The notes under the pieces are model-generated. The model was not told where the DNA came from. It was given only the letters and a program-made list of their open reading frames with translations, and ran no database searches. DNA of 64,000 bases from JANNUT01 sp046331425 (GTDB lineage Bacteria > Acidobacteriota > Polarisedimenticolia > J045): positions 84,404-148,403 of the forward strand of contig JAXLQU010000010.1 in NCBI GenBank assembly GCA_046331425.1, given 5' to 3'. Below are positions 16,546 through 25,770 of this stretch, piece by piece. A program made the position numbers and the translations under genes. The first letter of the stretch is position 1. Every line of letters begins with the position of its first letter.

Positions 16546-18711
16546 CTAGTCTTCCATCTCGCGCAGCGCGATTCCGTTGGCGTAGGTCGAGAACGTCGCG
16601 TCGAGACGTTTCCCTCGATAACGCTTGGCGACCTCACGATGCCGCTCCATCTCGACGTCGCTGGAGTTGAGTTCCAAACCGTCGTGGAAGAACTGAAGGG
16701 CCTCTCCTACGTCACCGCGTTGCAAGGCCAAGACACCGAGGTTGTACCAGCCGTTGGCAAGCCAATGGTTGTAGCGCGGCGGCTGCATCTCTTTGGGAAG
16801 CCGGTACAACAACCTCATCGCCTCCTCGTAGTCCTGCAGCTTCCATGTGGCCTTGGCTTCTTTGAGGCGAGCCAGGTTGGCTTGTTGCTGCTGGAGCAAC
16901 TGTTGCGCAGCGTTCAACTCGTCGGCGACGTCGAAATTCGTCGGGTCTGCAACGCGTGCCGACTGCAGATAGGCCACCGACTGTTCATAGTTCGACTCAT
17001 CACGCGCAACTCGCGCCTTGCGGCGTAACTCGGGTACATCCGAGGGGCCGAAGGAGGGAGTGGCCGGCGCGGCTGACGTTGATGTGGGTGCCAACGACGC
17101 CGCGGGCGCATCGGGCTTGGGCGACGAGGGCTTCTTCTTTGCAACTGGACTCTGGATTGCAGCGTTCTGCGTCGAATCACCGAAAAGCATGTCGAACGCA
17201 CCAAACCACCACGCTCCTGCGACAAGCAAACAGATCCCTGTCGACAACACGACGAGGCGTTTGATGAGTCCTACGGGAACTCGACGGGATCCCCGCGAGG
17301 AAGCGGGATCGGCGCCGCCTTTGAGGCGGTCTGGCTTGACGACTCGAGTCGGTGTTTCCGCAGGCACGGGGGCGCGTGCGGCCAACTCCGCCGTCGCCGG
17401 CTCGCGGGGCGGCGGGACATTCTTGGATACAGAAATGGGAATCGGAGGTGGCGCTGGCGCTACCCCGACCGGCACCGGCGATGGGCTCTTTCCATCGAGC
17501 GCCAGTAGGTCCGTTTCGAACAGCGCCTGTGAGTTCGACGCCGCTTGCATCATCCGATTGAGCGCTTCGTCATCGACCGCGGTCGTGATCCGCGCGAGGT
17601 AGTCCTTGGCTTCACGGTGCTCAGGCGCTTGTTTCAGCACCTGATTGAACAGCGGTACAGCCTGATCGTTCTGCCCTTTCTCAAACGCATTGATAGCTTG
17701 CTGCATCAGACTCTCGAGCTCCTGAGCTCGCCGCGATGCAAGGTCACGCGCTTGCTCCATGAGCTCAGCGGCACCGGGAACACCATCCCACAACGCCATC
17801 CCACGCGAGGCCAACTGCGTGGCGCGGTCGACATTCCCCTCGCGGAGCGCCTCGCGAGCTTGCTCGACGAGTCGTTGCGCCTCGTGTCGCGAGTCCGAAG
17901 TGGACTCCGCGGCGGTTGAGTCGTGTGCGCTACCTTCCGCGTACGGGTCGGCTTGCAGCCACTCGGAGACGTCTTGCTCACCCGTTTCGATATCGGATGC
18001 TGCCTCGAGTAGATCGCGCATCGATGGCGCATCGTCGTCGACACGCTTTTGCGGGGCTGTTGGGTGAACGGCTTGGGGCATGGTGCGGACCGTCTCGCGT
18101 TGTGCAGCGGGCGTCGCGGGCTTCGCTGCGAGCGATAGGTCGAGATCCAATTCCATCATCGGCATCGAACCGCCCGTGGCGGGCACAGTTCCGACGGCGC
18201 GTTCCGCCTGCTCCAACAACAACTCGGCCTCGCGATTTCCCGGCTCCAGCTCGAGTGCCTGGCGACAACTCTTCACGGCCAATGCGGCTTGGCCCGAGGC
18301 AATCTGCGCACGCGCCTGATCGATCGCATGGCGCAGCAACGGTTGATGTTGAAGCGTCTCTTGTATCTCGGCCTTCAGCGCCAAGACGGCAGGGTCTTCG
18401 GGATGTTCGACGGCGAGCGCCGCTGCCTGAGCCGCCGCTTCATCGGTCAATCCGCTATCGAGGAGTTCTCGTACACGCGCCAGTTGTACCTGGAGCGCGG
18501 CATCACCTGCCAAAGACCGATCGAGCTGCGACCAATGGCTGTCGACGAGTTGCGTCAACTGCAGTCCGGCTCGAGCCGGCTGATTCTGCGGTTCCATCTG
18601 CAGCACCGCTTCCCAGATTTGCCGTGCGCTGACCAGGTCACCCGCGCGGTACGCGCCGTCGGCCTGAGTCAACATGTCCTGAAGATGCTCCTGATAGGTC
18701 GTCTGATTCAC
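16546..18711 (-). CDS. TPR-repeat membrane protein
   Basis: 721 aa starting at GTG 18711, with GGAG seven bases upstream and a TATATT -10-like box near 18740. The N-terminal half carries helical TPR-like repeats (AYRAGDLVSARQIWEAVLQM, then SGQAALAVKSCRQALELEP and GQNDQAVPLFNQVLKQAPEH). A Pro/Ala-rich linker and one transmembrane helix follow (LIKRLVVLSTGICLLVAGAW near residue 480). Another low-complexity linker leads to a C-terminal TPR block (ESNYEQSVAYLQSARVADP, then QRGDVGEALQFFHDGLELN). The topology suggests TPR domains on both sides of the inner membrane, serving as a scaffold. No catalytic motif seen. Confidence 0.82.
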   Translation of the reverse strand: MNQTTYQEHLQDMLTQADGAYRAGDLVSARQIWEAVLQMEPQNQPARAGLQLTQLVDSHWSQLDRSLAGDAALQVQLARVRELLDSGLTDEAAAQAAALAVEHPEDPAVLALKAEIQETLQHQPLLRHAIDQARAQIASGQAALAVKSCRQALELEPGNREAELLLEQAERAVGTVPATGGSMPMMELDLDLSLAAKPATPAAQRETVRTMPQAVHPTAPQKRVDDDAPSMRDLLEAASDIETGEQDVSEWLQADPYAEGSAHDSTAAESTSDSRHEAQRLVEQAREALREGNVDRATQLASRGMALWDGVPGAAELMEQARDLASRRAQELESLMQQAINAFEKGQNDQAVPLFNQVLKQAPEHREAKDYLARITTAVDDEALNRMMQAASNSQALFETDLLALDGKSPSPVPVGVAPAPPPIPISVSKNVPPPREPATAELAARAPVPAETPTRVVKPDRLKGGADPASSRGSRRVPVGLIKRLVVLSTGICLLVAGAWWFGAFDMLFGDSTQNAAIQSPVAKKKPSSPKPDAPAASLAPTSTSAAPATPSFGPSDVPELRRKARVARDESNYEQSVAYLQSARVADPTNFDVADELNAAQQLLQQQQANLARLKEAKATWKLQDYEEAMRLLYRLPKEMQPPRYNHWLANGWYNLGVLALQRGDVGEALQFFHDGLELNSSDVEMERHREVAKRYRGKRLDATFSTYANGIALREMED

Positions 18712-18814
18712 GGGCGCTCCAGCGGAAGAACCGAGTGTGAATATAGGGAGCGCAGTTTTTCAGGGGCAATGAATCATCGCGTTCATTCTGTCCCGATTCC
18801 GGACATGAGCTGTT

Positions 18815-19075
18815 TCAGCCGTGGGCGGACAGGCGGAATTGGTCCGCGCACTCACGGGAGCAGAAATGACGGCCGGCTACGATCAGGGCCCGGCTTTCCG
18901 GCAGACGAACACGGCAGACAGGGTCAAGTACCAGCCGTTCAGCACCGGCGGCCGCAGCCGGCCTGGCGGCGGGGCCACGGCGGGATCGGATCGGCCGGAA
19001 TAGCGAGAGCACGAGCCGCAGCACGAAACCAATCAGGAAGAGCATCGCAATGAGGCGAAACAACCGAGCGAACAT
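18815..19075 (-). CDS. Small membrane-anchored PP0621/YHS-like protein
   Basis: 86 aa from ATG 19075. One transmembrane helix at residues 4-25 (LFRLIAMLFLIGFVLRLVLSLF), an Arg/Ala-rich linker, then LVLDPVCRVRLPE and HFCSRECADQF, a CX~20C..C pattern like the metal-binding YHS/PP0621 family. A longer in-frame start at 19183 would overlap the divergent rlmN gene. It is divergent from rlmN with about 106 bp between starts. The function of this family is not established. Confidence 0.68.
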   Translation of the reverse strand: MFARLFRLIAMLFLIGFVLRLVLSLFRPIRSRRGPAARPAAAAGAERLVLDPVCRVRLPESRALIVAGRHFCSRECADQFRLSAHG

Positions 19076-19181
19076 GCGCGCACGGTACGCTGGCTCCTGA
19101 TACCGGTCAAACCGAGGAGGCGGATCAAAGAGCGGGCTGGCCGGTGGCACCCGCTGGACGGTCGCACCACAATCGCCAGCC

Positions 19182-20300
19182 ATGAACTCGAAGGATGTTC
19201 CACTCGTGAATCTGTATGGCCTCGATCGCGACGGACTGATCGGTGCCCTGGCTCCGCTCGGACTCGAGACCTACCGCGCGAAACAGGTATTCGGCCAAAT
19301 GTATCGACGGGGAGTCTGCGACCCGCTCCAGTGGACCGACATGCCGAGCGCTGTGCGCCAACTGCTGTCCAGCCAGATGCGAGTCGAGCCACCGCGCATC
19401 AAGAGTTCGGTTGCAGCGCTCGATGGCACGGTCAAGTACGTCCTGGAGCTACCGGCCGGAGGGCAGGTCGAAGCGGTGGCGATTCCGGCCGAGGAGCGGA
19501 TGACGTTTTGCATCTCATCGCAAGTTGGATGCGCCTACGGCTGTACGTTCTGCATGACCGCAAAGCTAGGGTTCATCCGTCATCTATCGCCGGGCGAGAT
19601 CGTGGGGCAAGTCGATGCGCTGCTGTCGGCCACCGATACGCCTCGCAGTCAACACAACGTCGTCTTCATGGGGATGGGTGAACCGCTTCACAACATCGAC
19701 AATGTTCTGAAGGCGATCGAAATCCTCACCGATGAGGACGCATTCGCGCTCGGGCCGCGGCGAATCACTGTTTCGACAGTGGGGGTCGTGAACGGAATCG
19801 ATCGCCTGCTCGCCGCTCGCGTGGTTCCCCGTCTCGCTGTTTCGCTGGTAGCCGCGGATCAGGAGGTACGGGCAGCACTCATGCCGATCGCTCGCAGCGT
19901 GACACTCGATGACCTTGCCGCCGCCGTCCGACGGTTCGGTGACGGGAAGCGGGACCTTCCGACCTATGAGGTCGTACTCCTGGATGCGGTCAACGACTCG
20001 CCGCGCCTGGCGCACCAGTTGGGCGATTTCGCGGTGCGTTCACGCGCAAAGGTGAATCTGATCGAGTTCAATCCGACCCCACTTCTACCGTATGCACCGG
20101 CCAGCGAGGAGCGCATGAATTTCTTCCTGAAGATCCTCAAGCAACGAGGGGTGATCGGCACCGTGCGGAGGAGTCGAGGCAAAGACGCATTTGCGGCCTG
20201 CGGTCAGTTGGCATTTCTCCAGAGATCCGACGATGGGGGGGCGCAGTCGGCGTTCCCGCTTCGCACCGCGCCGCCCGTCGTGCCTCGGTCCACTGCGTGA
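19182..20300 (+). CDS. rlmN: 23S rRNA (adenine-2503-C2)/tRNA methyltransferase RlmN
   Basis: 372 aa. The radical SAM motif GCAYGCTFCMT (CX3CX2C) lies near residue 115 and is followed by GFIRHLSPGEI and the VFMGMGEPLHN glycine-rich motif. The C-terminal ACGQL holds the cysteine that forms the methyl-protein intermediate in this family. The N-terminal helical domain (YRAKQVFGQMYRRGV) is also present. RlmN methylates A2503 of 23S rRNA and A37 of some tRNAs. Its stop overlaps a GTG that opens the decayed DUF1223 gene. Confidence 0.96.
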   Translation: MNSKDVPLVNLYGLDRDGLIGALAPLGLETYRAKQVFGQMYRRGVCDPLQWTDMPSAVRQLLSSQMRVEPPRIKSSVAALDGTVKYVLELPAGGQVEAVAIPAEERMTFCISSQVGCAYGCTFCMTAKLGFIRHLSPGEIVGQVDALLSATDTPRSQHNVVFMGMGEPLHNIDNVLKAIEILTDEDAFALGPRRITVSTVGVVNGIDRLLAARVVPRLAVSLVAADQEVRAALMPIARSVTLDDLAAAVRRFGDGKRDLPTYEVVLLDAVNDSPRLAHQLGDFAVRSRAKVNLIEFNPTPLLPYAPASEERMNFFLKILKQRGVIGTVRRSRGKDAFAACGQLAFLQRSDDGGAQSAFPLRTAPPVVPRSTA

Positions 20301-20975
20301 CACTAACTCGTGCGTCGCGCGTCTCAGCGACCATGCTCCGCACAGATTCGAGCGACGGCCCGGCGAGGACCACGAACTTGTTGTGCGCTCTGGCAGGGCT
20401 CGCGCTCGTCGTGGCAATCGGGACGTGGCAACCGGCTGCGGCTGCCGATACTGCAAAGTCGCATGCCGTGCTCGTCGAGTTGTTCACATCGCAAGGCTGC
20501 CGTTCCTGCCCTCGTGCGGACGCCTTTGTCTCCGAACTCGCCCAGCTTGGCTACGGCGCCGACCGCGTGATCCCATTGACGTTTCATGTGGGTTACTGGA
20601 GCGATTGAACTGAGCGGACACGCGGAGCGCGGCGCTCGAGACGGGCCGGTCGCTCTTATGGTTCAGGTGCACAGCACCGGTGTCAGGGAGCTCGAGCCGC
20701 GCGACGTCGAGCTGTTTGCAGCCCCTTACGAGAAGAGTGCGACAACGACGATTACCGGCGGCGAGAACGGTGGGCACGCGTTGCGTTAGTCGTTTGTAGT
20801 ACGCCACCTCTCTGCATCACTGCTGCTCCCCAGGCTGACGCGAACCGAGTCGTTCGAGTTCACGCTTCCGACGCCGCTGGACGTTCCGACGTCCAACCTT
20901 GGAATCGCTGTATTCGCCCAACAGAAAAACGGGACTTTGGTGCTCGGAAGTTGCCAAATTTCTATCGCACCCTGA
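20297..20975 (+). pseudogene. Decayed DUF1223 (thioredoxin-like) gene
   Basis: Three pieces of one protein are visible. Piece 1 (20297-20608) has a signal peptide and HAVLVELFTSQGCRSCPRAD followed by LTFHVGYW, the conserved DUF1223 N-terminus with its CxxC motif; it stops at 20608. Piece 2 continues in another frame (to 20786) with RDGPVALMVQV and ITGGENGGHALR, the family's central-to-late block. An in-frame TAG at 20787-20789 interrupts it. Piece 3 resumes in the same frame as SFVVRHLSAS and GIAVFAQQKNGTLVLGSC, the family C-terminus, and ends at 20975. About 60-70 codons, including the usual second half of the thioredoxin-like core, are missing between pieces 1 and 2. Family full length is about 230-250 aa. 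The gene therefore has a deletion with frameshift plus a nonsense codon. Confidence 0.8.
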
Positions 20976-21154
20976 CGCGTTCGATCTGATTCAAATCTAG
21001 TCGCTATTTCCGTGCGATCGGCCGTTTCGTCCTGAGGCGGCTCGAGATTGTCTGTTTCATGACGGCTCACCCCGTCCTGTGATTGCTCCGGATTGGAGCA
21101 GATCACAACTTCCGCCTCAACAGGGAATCCAGCCTGTCGTCGTGGGAGGCGGAC

Positions 21155-23446
21155 ATGAGACGCCGATTGATTCGGCTGTGGCCAGTCTTGCTTGCGCTGG
21201 TTTTGTCGTACGAGCCCGCGCGCGCAACCAATACCGCGTGCAACCCGACCACGCTCGATGCCGATGGCGAGTTCTGCGCCCGGCTAGCAACCGCGGACCT
21301 GATTCCCGATATCGCTGCGAGCGGCTCGGCGGTTAGCAACTGGACCGGGGATGCCGATGATGGCTACGCATCGATTGGACTTCCTCAGTCGTTTCTTTGG
21401 TACGGAGTGAGCTACGGCTCGGCCTTCGTGAGTACCAATGGATACGTCTCTTTTGGCGCCGGGTACACGTTGCCCGGCAACTTCATCACGTCGGTGCCCA
21501 ACACCGCCGCACCGAACAACGCAATCTTCGCGTATGGCGACGATCTCGATCCGAGCGTCGGAGGAGCCGTCTACTATCGCTCGACGTCCTGCACTCTCGA
21601 TCGCGATCTCAATGGCGCGAACGATCCATGTTTCATCGTGCAGTGGAACGCGATTCGGCTGTACTCTTCGAGCGTGATGGTGACAGTGCAACTGGCGCTC
21701 GATTTCGTCAGCAATGAGGCGATCGTCGAGATCGAGACGGAGTCGGGGGGCGGACGAAACTCACGACCGCGTGTGGTTGGTACCGAGAACGCTGGCGGCA
21801 ATGCCGGACTTTGGTATCGGCCCGGCTCAGCCTCGACCTCAGGGAGCGTGACCGCAGGATATCAATTCATCTTCTCGCGCCTGGACACGACTCCCCCTCG
21901 CGATGTTTCCAAGCTCACCGGCACGAGTGGCTCGGCAGCGGTGAGCCTTCAGTGGCAGGCGCCGTCGGATCTCGACCTTGCTGGAACACTCGTGCTGGCT
22001 CAGTCAGGGAGTAACGTCGCGAGCACTCCAGTGCGAGGTACTCGCTACAGTGTTGGCGATCCCGTCGGCTCCGCTGTCGCGGTCTGTGTAACCGGCAGTA
22101 CGACCTCACGCTGTGACGATGCCTTCATGGGTCGTAGCGCAGCACGTAGCTACCGCGTCTTCACCTTCGACACGACGCTCAACTACGCGTCCGGTGTCGA
22201 TTTGAACGTGACACCGCTCTCGTCAACATTGTGGGGCTTTCATACGCGCGCATCGTCGCTGGCTCCACCCGCCGCCGTTCCTGGACAGTACCTGACCGTG
22301 ACGGGGAACGACGGCTTGCTCCACCGCATCGATGAATCGAGTGGCAGTCGCGGCGCGTGGACTCCGATCACGCTCGCAGCCCCGGCGCAATCGCGCATGA
22401 TGGTCGGCGATTTGCGGCCTGGTGGCCCGCCGGACATCACAGCATTCCTTTCCGCACAGGATGGCTATCTGTATCGCTTCAGCCTGGACAACGGCACGGC
22501 CTCGCCCGAGGCGAGTCGCAACGTCGTGAGTGATGCGGGTTGCACGACTGGGGCGCTGCAAGCAGGTCCCGTCGTGATGCTCGACGCCTTCGATTCCAAT
22601 CCCAACAACAACGACGATGTCATCGTGATCGCAACCAGATGCGGGTCCACCGACAATCGAATACTGCTGTACTCGCACGACCTGACGACGCTCCGAGATC
22701 AATATGGCGGAGGGCCGGGAGGGTTGGGGATCTCCAACGCAACGCCGCGAATCTTGTATCGCAATGATGACGACAATCTGGTCTACGTTCCGGTGCGCTC
22801 GGCGGGCGGCGAATCGCTCGTCGTGCTTCGTGTGAATACGGTTCCATCGTTCGGGAGCTCACCGTATGCAGTGCTTACCGGCTTAGGAGATATTGACGCT
22901 TCACCTGTGACGTTCGCGCAGAACGGGTCACAGTGGCTCATCGTCGGTAACGGTGTTGGAGAGCTTCACCTCTTCAACGCCCTGGATCGTGTGGCGGGTG
23001 AAGGCTCGACGCTCATCGAGCGCAATTCGATCGCAAGCAACGACGGTGCTGTTCGTGGCGTGGCGGTGAGCGGTGCTGTCAGCGACGGAACGGGGCAGCA
23101 GGAATCGTGGGTCGCCTGGAGCACGGACACCCAAGTTCACGGGGCGAGGGTTGGGGCTAACGGCATGCTGGATTCTGCAACGGCGTGGTCCACGTCCGTG
23201 CCTTCTCCGTCGCCGCCTTTGACGCTGACCGAGGTCTACGCGCCTGCTGATATCAAGGTGTACGTCGGCACTGCCTCCGGCAGCGTCTTCGAGCTCGACG
23301 CGAGGACAGGGAGCGTCAGCAATAGTTGGCCGGTTGGAAATGGGACCAGTGTTGGCGAGCCCACTTTCGATTGGGGCGATGGTATCGCTCAGGGCTTGGT
23401 GTTCGGCACGACAGGCGGAGCCGTCTACTGGCTCCCCCTCCCCTAG
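21155..23446 (+). CDS. Large secreted beta-rich protein (propeller-like C-terminus)
   Basis: 763 aa from ATG 21155, chosen because GGGAGG lies six bases upstream and the signal peptide (LIRLWPVLLALVLSYEPARA) starts there; the longer reading adds residues without these features. Residues about 40-270 have NIDO/adhesion-like traits (FLWYGVSYGSAFVSTNGYVS, AIFAYGDDLDPS). A fibronectin type III-like stretch follows (TTPPRDVSKLTGTSG), then some 400 residues of repeated strand-rich units such as VYVGTASGSVFELDARTGS, like a WD/PQQ-type propeller. No catalytic motif seen. Likely an extracellular or surface protein. Confidence 0.75.
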   Translation: MRRRLIRLWPVLLALVLSYEPARATNTACNPTTLDADGEFCARLATADLIPDIAASGSAVSNWTGDADDGYASIGLPQSFLWYGVSYGSAFVSTNGYVSFGAGYTLPGNFITSVPNTAAPNNAIFAYGDDLDPSVGGAVYYRSTSCTLDRDLNGANDPCFIVQWNAIRLYSSSVMVTVQLALDFVSNEAIVEIETESGGGRNSRPRVVGTENAGGNAGLWYRPGSASTSGSVTAGYQFIFSRLDTTPPRDVSKLTGTSGSAAVSLQWQAPSDLDLAGTLVLAQSGSNVASTPVRGTRYSVGDPVGSAVAVCVTGSTTSRCDDAFMGRSAARSYRVFTFDTTLNYASGVDLNVTPLSSTLWGFHTRASSLAPPAAVPGQYLTVTGNDGLLHRIDESSGSRGAWTPITLAAPAQSRMMVGDLRPGGPPDITAFLSAQDGYLYRFSLDNGTASPEASRNVVSDAGCTTGALQAGPVVMLDAFDSNPNNNDDVIVIATRCGSTDNRILLYSHDLTTLRDQYGGGPGGLGISNATPRILYRNDDDNLVYVPVRSAGGESLVVLRVNTVPSFGSSPYAVLTGLGDIDASPVTFAQNGSQWLIVGNGVGELHLFNALDRVAGEGSTLIERNSIASNDGAVRGVAVSGAVSDGTGQQESWVAWSTDTQVHGARVGANGMLDSATAWSTSVPSPSPPLTLTEVYAPADIKVYVGTASGSVFELDARTGSVSNSWPVGNGTSVGEPTFDWGDGIAQGLVFGTTGGAVYWLPLP

Positions 23447-23501
23447 CGGGTTGCTGGGGCGTCGCAGCGATCATCGCGGTCGCTGGCGCCCCAATCGGCT
23501 T

Positions 23502-24788
23502 CTAGCGCGGCCCCAAACTATCGAGGAACTCTTTGTTGCTTTCAAACGCCGAGAGCTTCTTCAGCAACGCTTCGACCGCATCGACAGGCGACATCGTCGC
23601 CAGCGCGCGCCGTAGCAGGTGCACCTTGGACGTGTAGTCCTTCAGCAGTTTTTCTTCTTTGCGCGTTCCGGTCTGGTGGATGTCGATACACGGAAACACT
23701 CGCTTCTCGAACAGCTTCCGATCGAGCACGATTTCGGTGTTCCCAGTCCCCTTGAACTCCTGGAAGATCACCTCGTCCATCTTCGATCCGGTGTCGACCA
23801 GGCAGCTCGCAATGATGGTGAGCGAGCCTCCTTCTTCGCAGCGCCGCGCCGCCCCGAAGAATCGCCGCGGGTTCTCCAGCGTTCGCGAGTCGATACCACC
23901 GGAGAGGATTTTTCCGGAGCCTCTCTGTTCGACGTTGTAGGCGCGAGCCAGACGCGTGAGCGAGTCGAGCAGCACGAGCACATCGCGCCCCGATTCGACC
24001 AAACGCTTGGCCCGCTCGAGCACGATCTCGGCAACCGATACGTGGTTGCGCGCCATCTCGTCGGAGGAACTGGCGATCACCTCTCCGTTCGGCACGCGAC
24101 GACGCCAATCGGTAACTTCCTCGGGGCGTTCATCGATCAACAGAACGATCAGATGGACTTCCGGATGATTGACGCCGACGGCGTAAGCGACCTGCTGAAG
24201 CAGCGTGGTCTTCCCCGCCTTCGGTGGCGCAACCACCAAACACCGTTGTCCCTTGCCGATTGGCGCGACCAAGTCGACCACGCGAGGCTCGATTGGATCT
24301 CGTCCTGTCTCGAGTCGGACTTGCTCCTCAGGAGAGGTCGCGGTGAGGTCGGCAAAGTGACGTCGTTCGCCCCACTTGTCTGGCGACTGACCGTTGATTT
24401 CTTCGATCTCGAACATGGCGGGGCCGCGCCGTCCGGTAGGCCGAGCCTTACCACGAAGCTCGACCCCTTCCTCCAATTTGCGGTCCCGGATTACATCCGG
24501 CGCAACCCAAACATCGTCGGGACGTGGCAGGTAGTTGGCTTTCATGGTGCGCAGGAAACCGTACCCTTCGGGCAGTACCTCGAGGATCCCTTGCGCATCG
24601 ATCGGATCGCCGGTCATGTCGACGGCGCTGTCGGCCAGAGTGTTATTTCCATTGCTGGGTTTTGGCTGACCACTTGCGTCGTTGCGACGCCCTCGGCGAC
24701 GGCGACGCTTGCCGAAGTTGCCCTTCTTCGAAGGGTTCGCTTGATTCTGAGTACTGGGTGGTGCCGGGGTCGGAGTCAACTCATCCAT
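23502..24788 (-). CDS. rho: Transcription termination factor Rho
   Basis: 428 aa. The RNA-binding OB fold begins at ILEVLPEGYGFLR near residue 69. Next come the connector, Walker A PPKAGKTTLLQQ near 190, the Q-loop region VIASSSDEMARNHV near 237 and LVLLDSLTRLARAYN near 270. The R-loop/secondary-site region is near 290 and the conserved C-terminal lid is KKLSAFESNKEFLDSL. The usual helical Rho_N domain is missing; instead the first 65 residues are Asn/Gln/Lys-rich with RRRRRGRR. Start supported by AGGAAA upstream of ATG 24788. It lies 25 bp after a HEAT-repeat gene on the same strand. Confidence 0.95.
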   Translation of the reverse strand: MDELTPTPAPPSTQNQANPSKKGNFGKRRRRRGRRNDASGQPKPSNGNNTLADSAVDMTGDPIDAQGILEVLPEGYGFLRTMKANYLPRPDDVWVAPDVIRDRKLEEGVELRGKARPTGRRGPAMFEIEEINGQSPDKWGERRHFADLTATSPEEQVRLETGRDPIEPRVVDLVAPIGKGQRCLVVAPPKAGKTTLLQQVAYAVGVNHPEVHLIVLLIDERPEEVTDWRRRVPNGEVIASSSDEMARNHVSVAEIVLERAKRLVESGRDVLVLLDSLTRLARAYNVEQRGSGKILSGGIDSRTLENPRRFFGAARRCEEGGSLTIIASCLVDTGSKMDEVIFQEFKGTGNTEIVLDRKLFEKRVFPCIDIHQTGTRKEEKLLKDYTSKVHLLRRALATMSPVDAVEALLKKLSAFESNKEFLDSLGPR

Positions 24789-24813
24789 CGGGAGATTTCC
24801 TGTGACGGCGGGC

Positions 24814-25437
24814 TCACACGGGGGAGTTCACATCACCACGGGCGGCCCGCCGCACGGTGGGATGCGGATCCTCGGACAAACGCCTCAGGATCTTCGAGAC
24901 GGTCGAGGAATTGAGGTGCGCGTCGACGCGCGTGTTGAGCGCGCGCGCCAGCCGGGCACGAACGGCCCAGTGCGCATCCTCGGACAGTGGCTCGAGACTC
25001 GCTTCGGAAAGGAGTCCTTCTACCCAACAGGCCGCCACGGCGCGTGAGCGCAAGAGCGGCTCGTCAATCGATGCGGCCCGACTGCAGACAATCGCAGCGG
25101 CTCGGCGTGCCTGCTCGTCGGCCGGATCGCTCACGAGTTGTTCCAACGCGATAAACGAACGCAAACTCGCTCCAGCTGCTGCCGGATACTGATCGAGAAG
25201 TTGGTTCACGAACATCGGTTCGTGTTGCACCAAAGAGAGCACGCAGGTGCCCCTCACCAGAGGGTCTGAGTCGGCCAGACCATCGAGAAACGACTTGGGC
25301 TCAAAAGCACCTATGCTGAGCACCCTCGCCCGCTCGGCACGGGCAATGACATCCTGTGAAGCTGCTGGAAACTCCTGGCACGCGATGCTGACGGCCAGTG
25401 GGATCGTTACCGCTAGGTATCGGAGCAAATCAACCAC
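24814..25437 (-). CDS. HEAT-repeat-like secreted protein
   Basis: 207 aa if started at GTG 25437, which opens a signal-like segment (LLRYLAVTIPLAVSIAC); Cys 20 could be a weak lipobox cysteine. A longer reading to 25611 adds low-complexity residues and begins with TTG, so I prefer the short form. The mature part is helical with repeated DSDPLVRGTCVLSL, RSRAVAACWVEGLL and DAHWAVRARLARALN units, each like a HEAT hairpin. It sits just upstream of rho and downstream of another HEAT lipoprotein gene. Function unknown. Confidence 0.62.
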   Translation of the reverse strand: MVDLLRYLAVTIPLAVSIACQEFPAASQDVIARAERARVLSIGAFEPKSFLDGLADSDPLVRGTCVLSLVQHEPMFVNQLLDQYPAAAGASLRSFIALEQLVSDPADEQARRAAAIVCSRAASIDEPLLRSRAVAACWVEGLLSEASLEPLSEDAHWAVRARLARALNTRVDAHLNSSTVSKILRRLSEDPHPTVRRAARGDVNSPV

Positions 25438-25770
25438 CGGTTTCGCCCTACCCGTTGCATCTTTCAGAGCGAGCGAACTTGGCGTTTGGCACGTCCGGTG
25501 CGGCGACCGGGAGGAGCCTAGCAGAACTCCGCGCGCATTGTCCACTCTGAGCTCTTTCATCGAGGGCCGGCCAATCGCACCGACGCAAAAGGAAGTGGTG
25601 TGGGTCTGCAATATCCCGGCCCTGGGCCGGGTCCGGGCTCTTCAGGCTCGAGTGCGAGAGGTACGAACCGGAAAGCCGCTTACCCCCTGAAATCGAGGAA
25701 CAGAGTGCCTTCGGACGGATTGAGGATAAGGGCAGTGTTGTTCCCGAAGGTCCGAGACGCAAGCCGTCTG
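25438..25770. other. Intergenic stretch between two HEAT genes
   Basis: No convincing gene, repeat or terminator in this 333-bp stretch. In-frame upstream extension of the rho-proximal HEAT gene covers part of it, but its composition is unlike protein. Confidence 0.5.

Noticed and set aside
20786..21106. 106-residue minus-strand frame after the DUF1223 remnant
   Set aside because: The same DNA reads on the plus strand as the C-terminus of the DUF1223 pseudogene. The minus frame has no ribosome site or family match.
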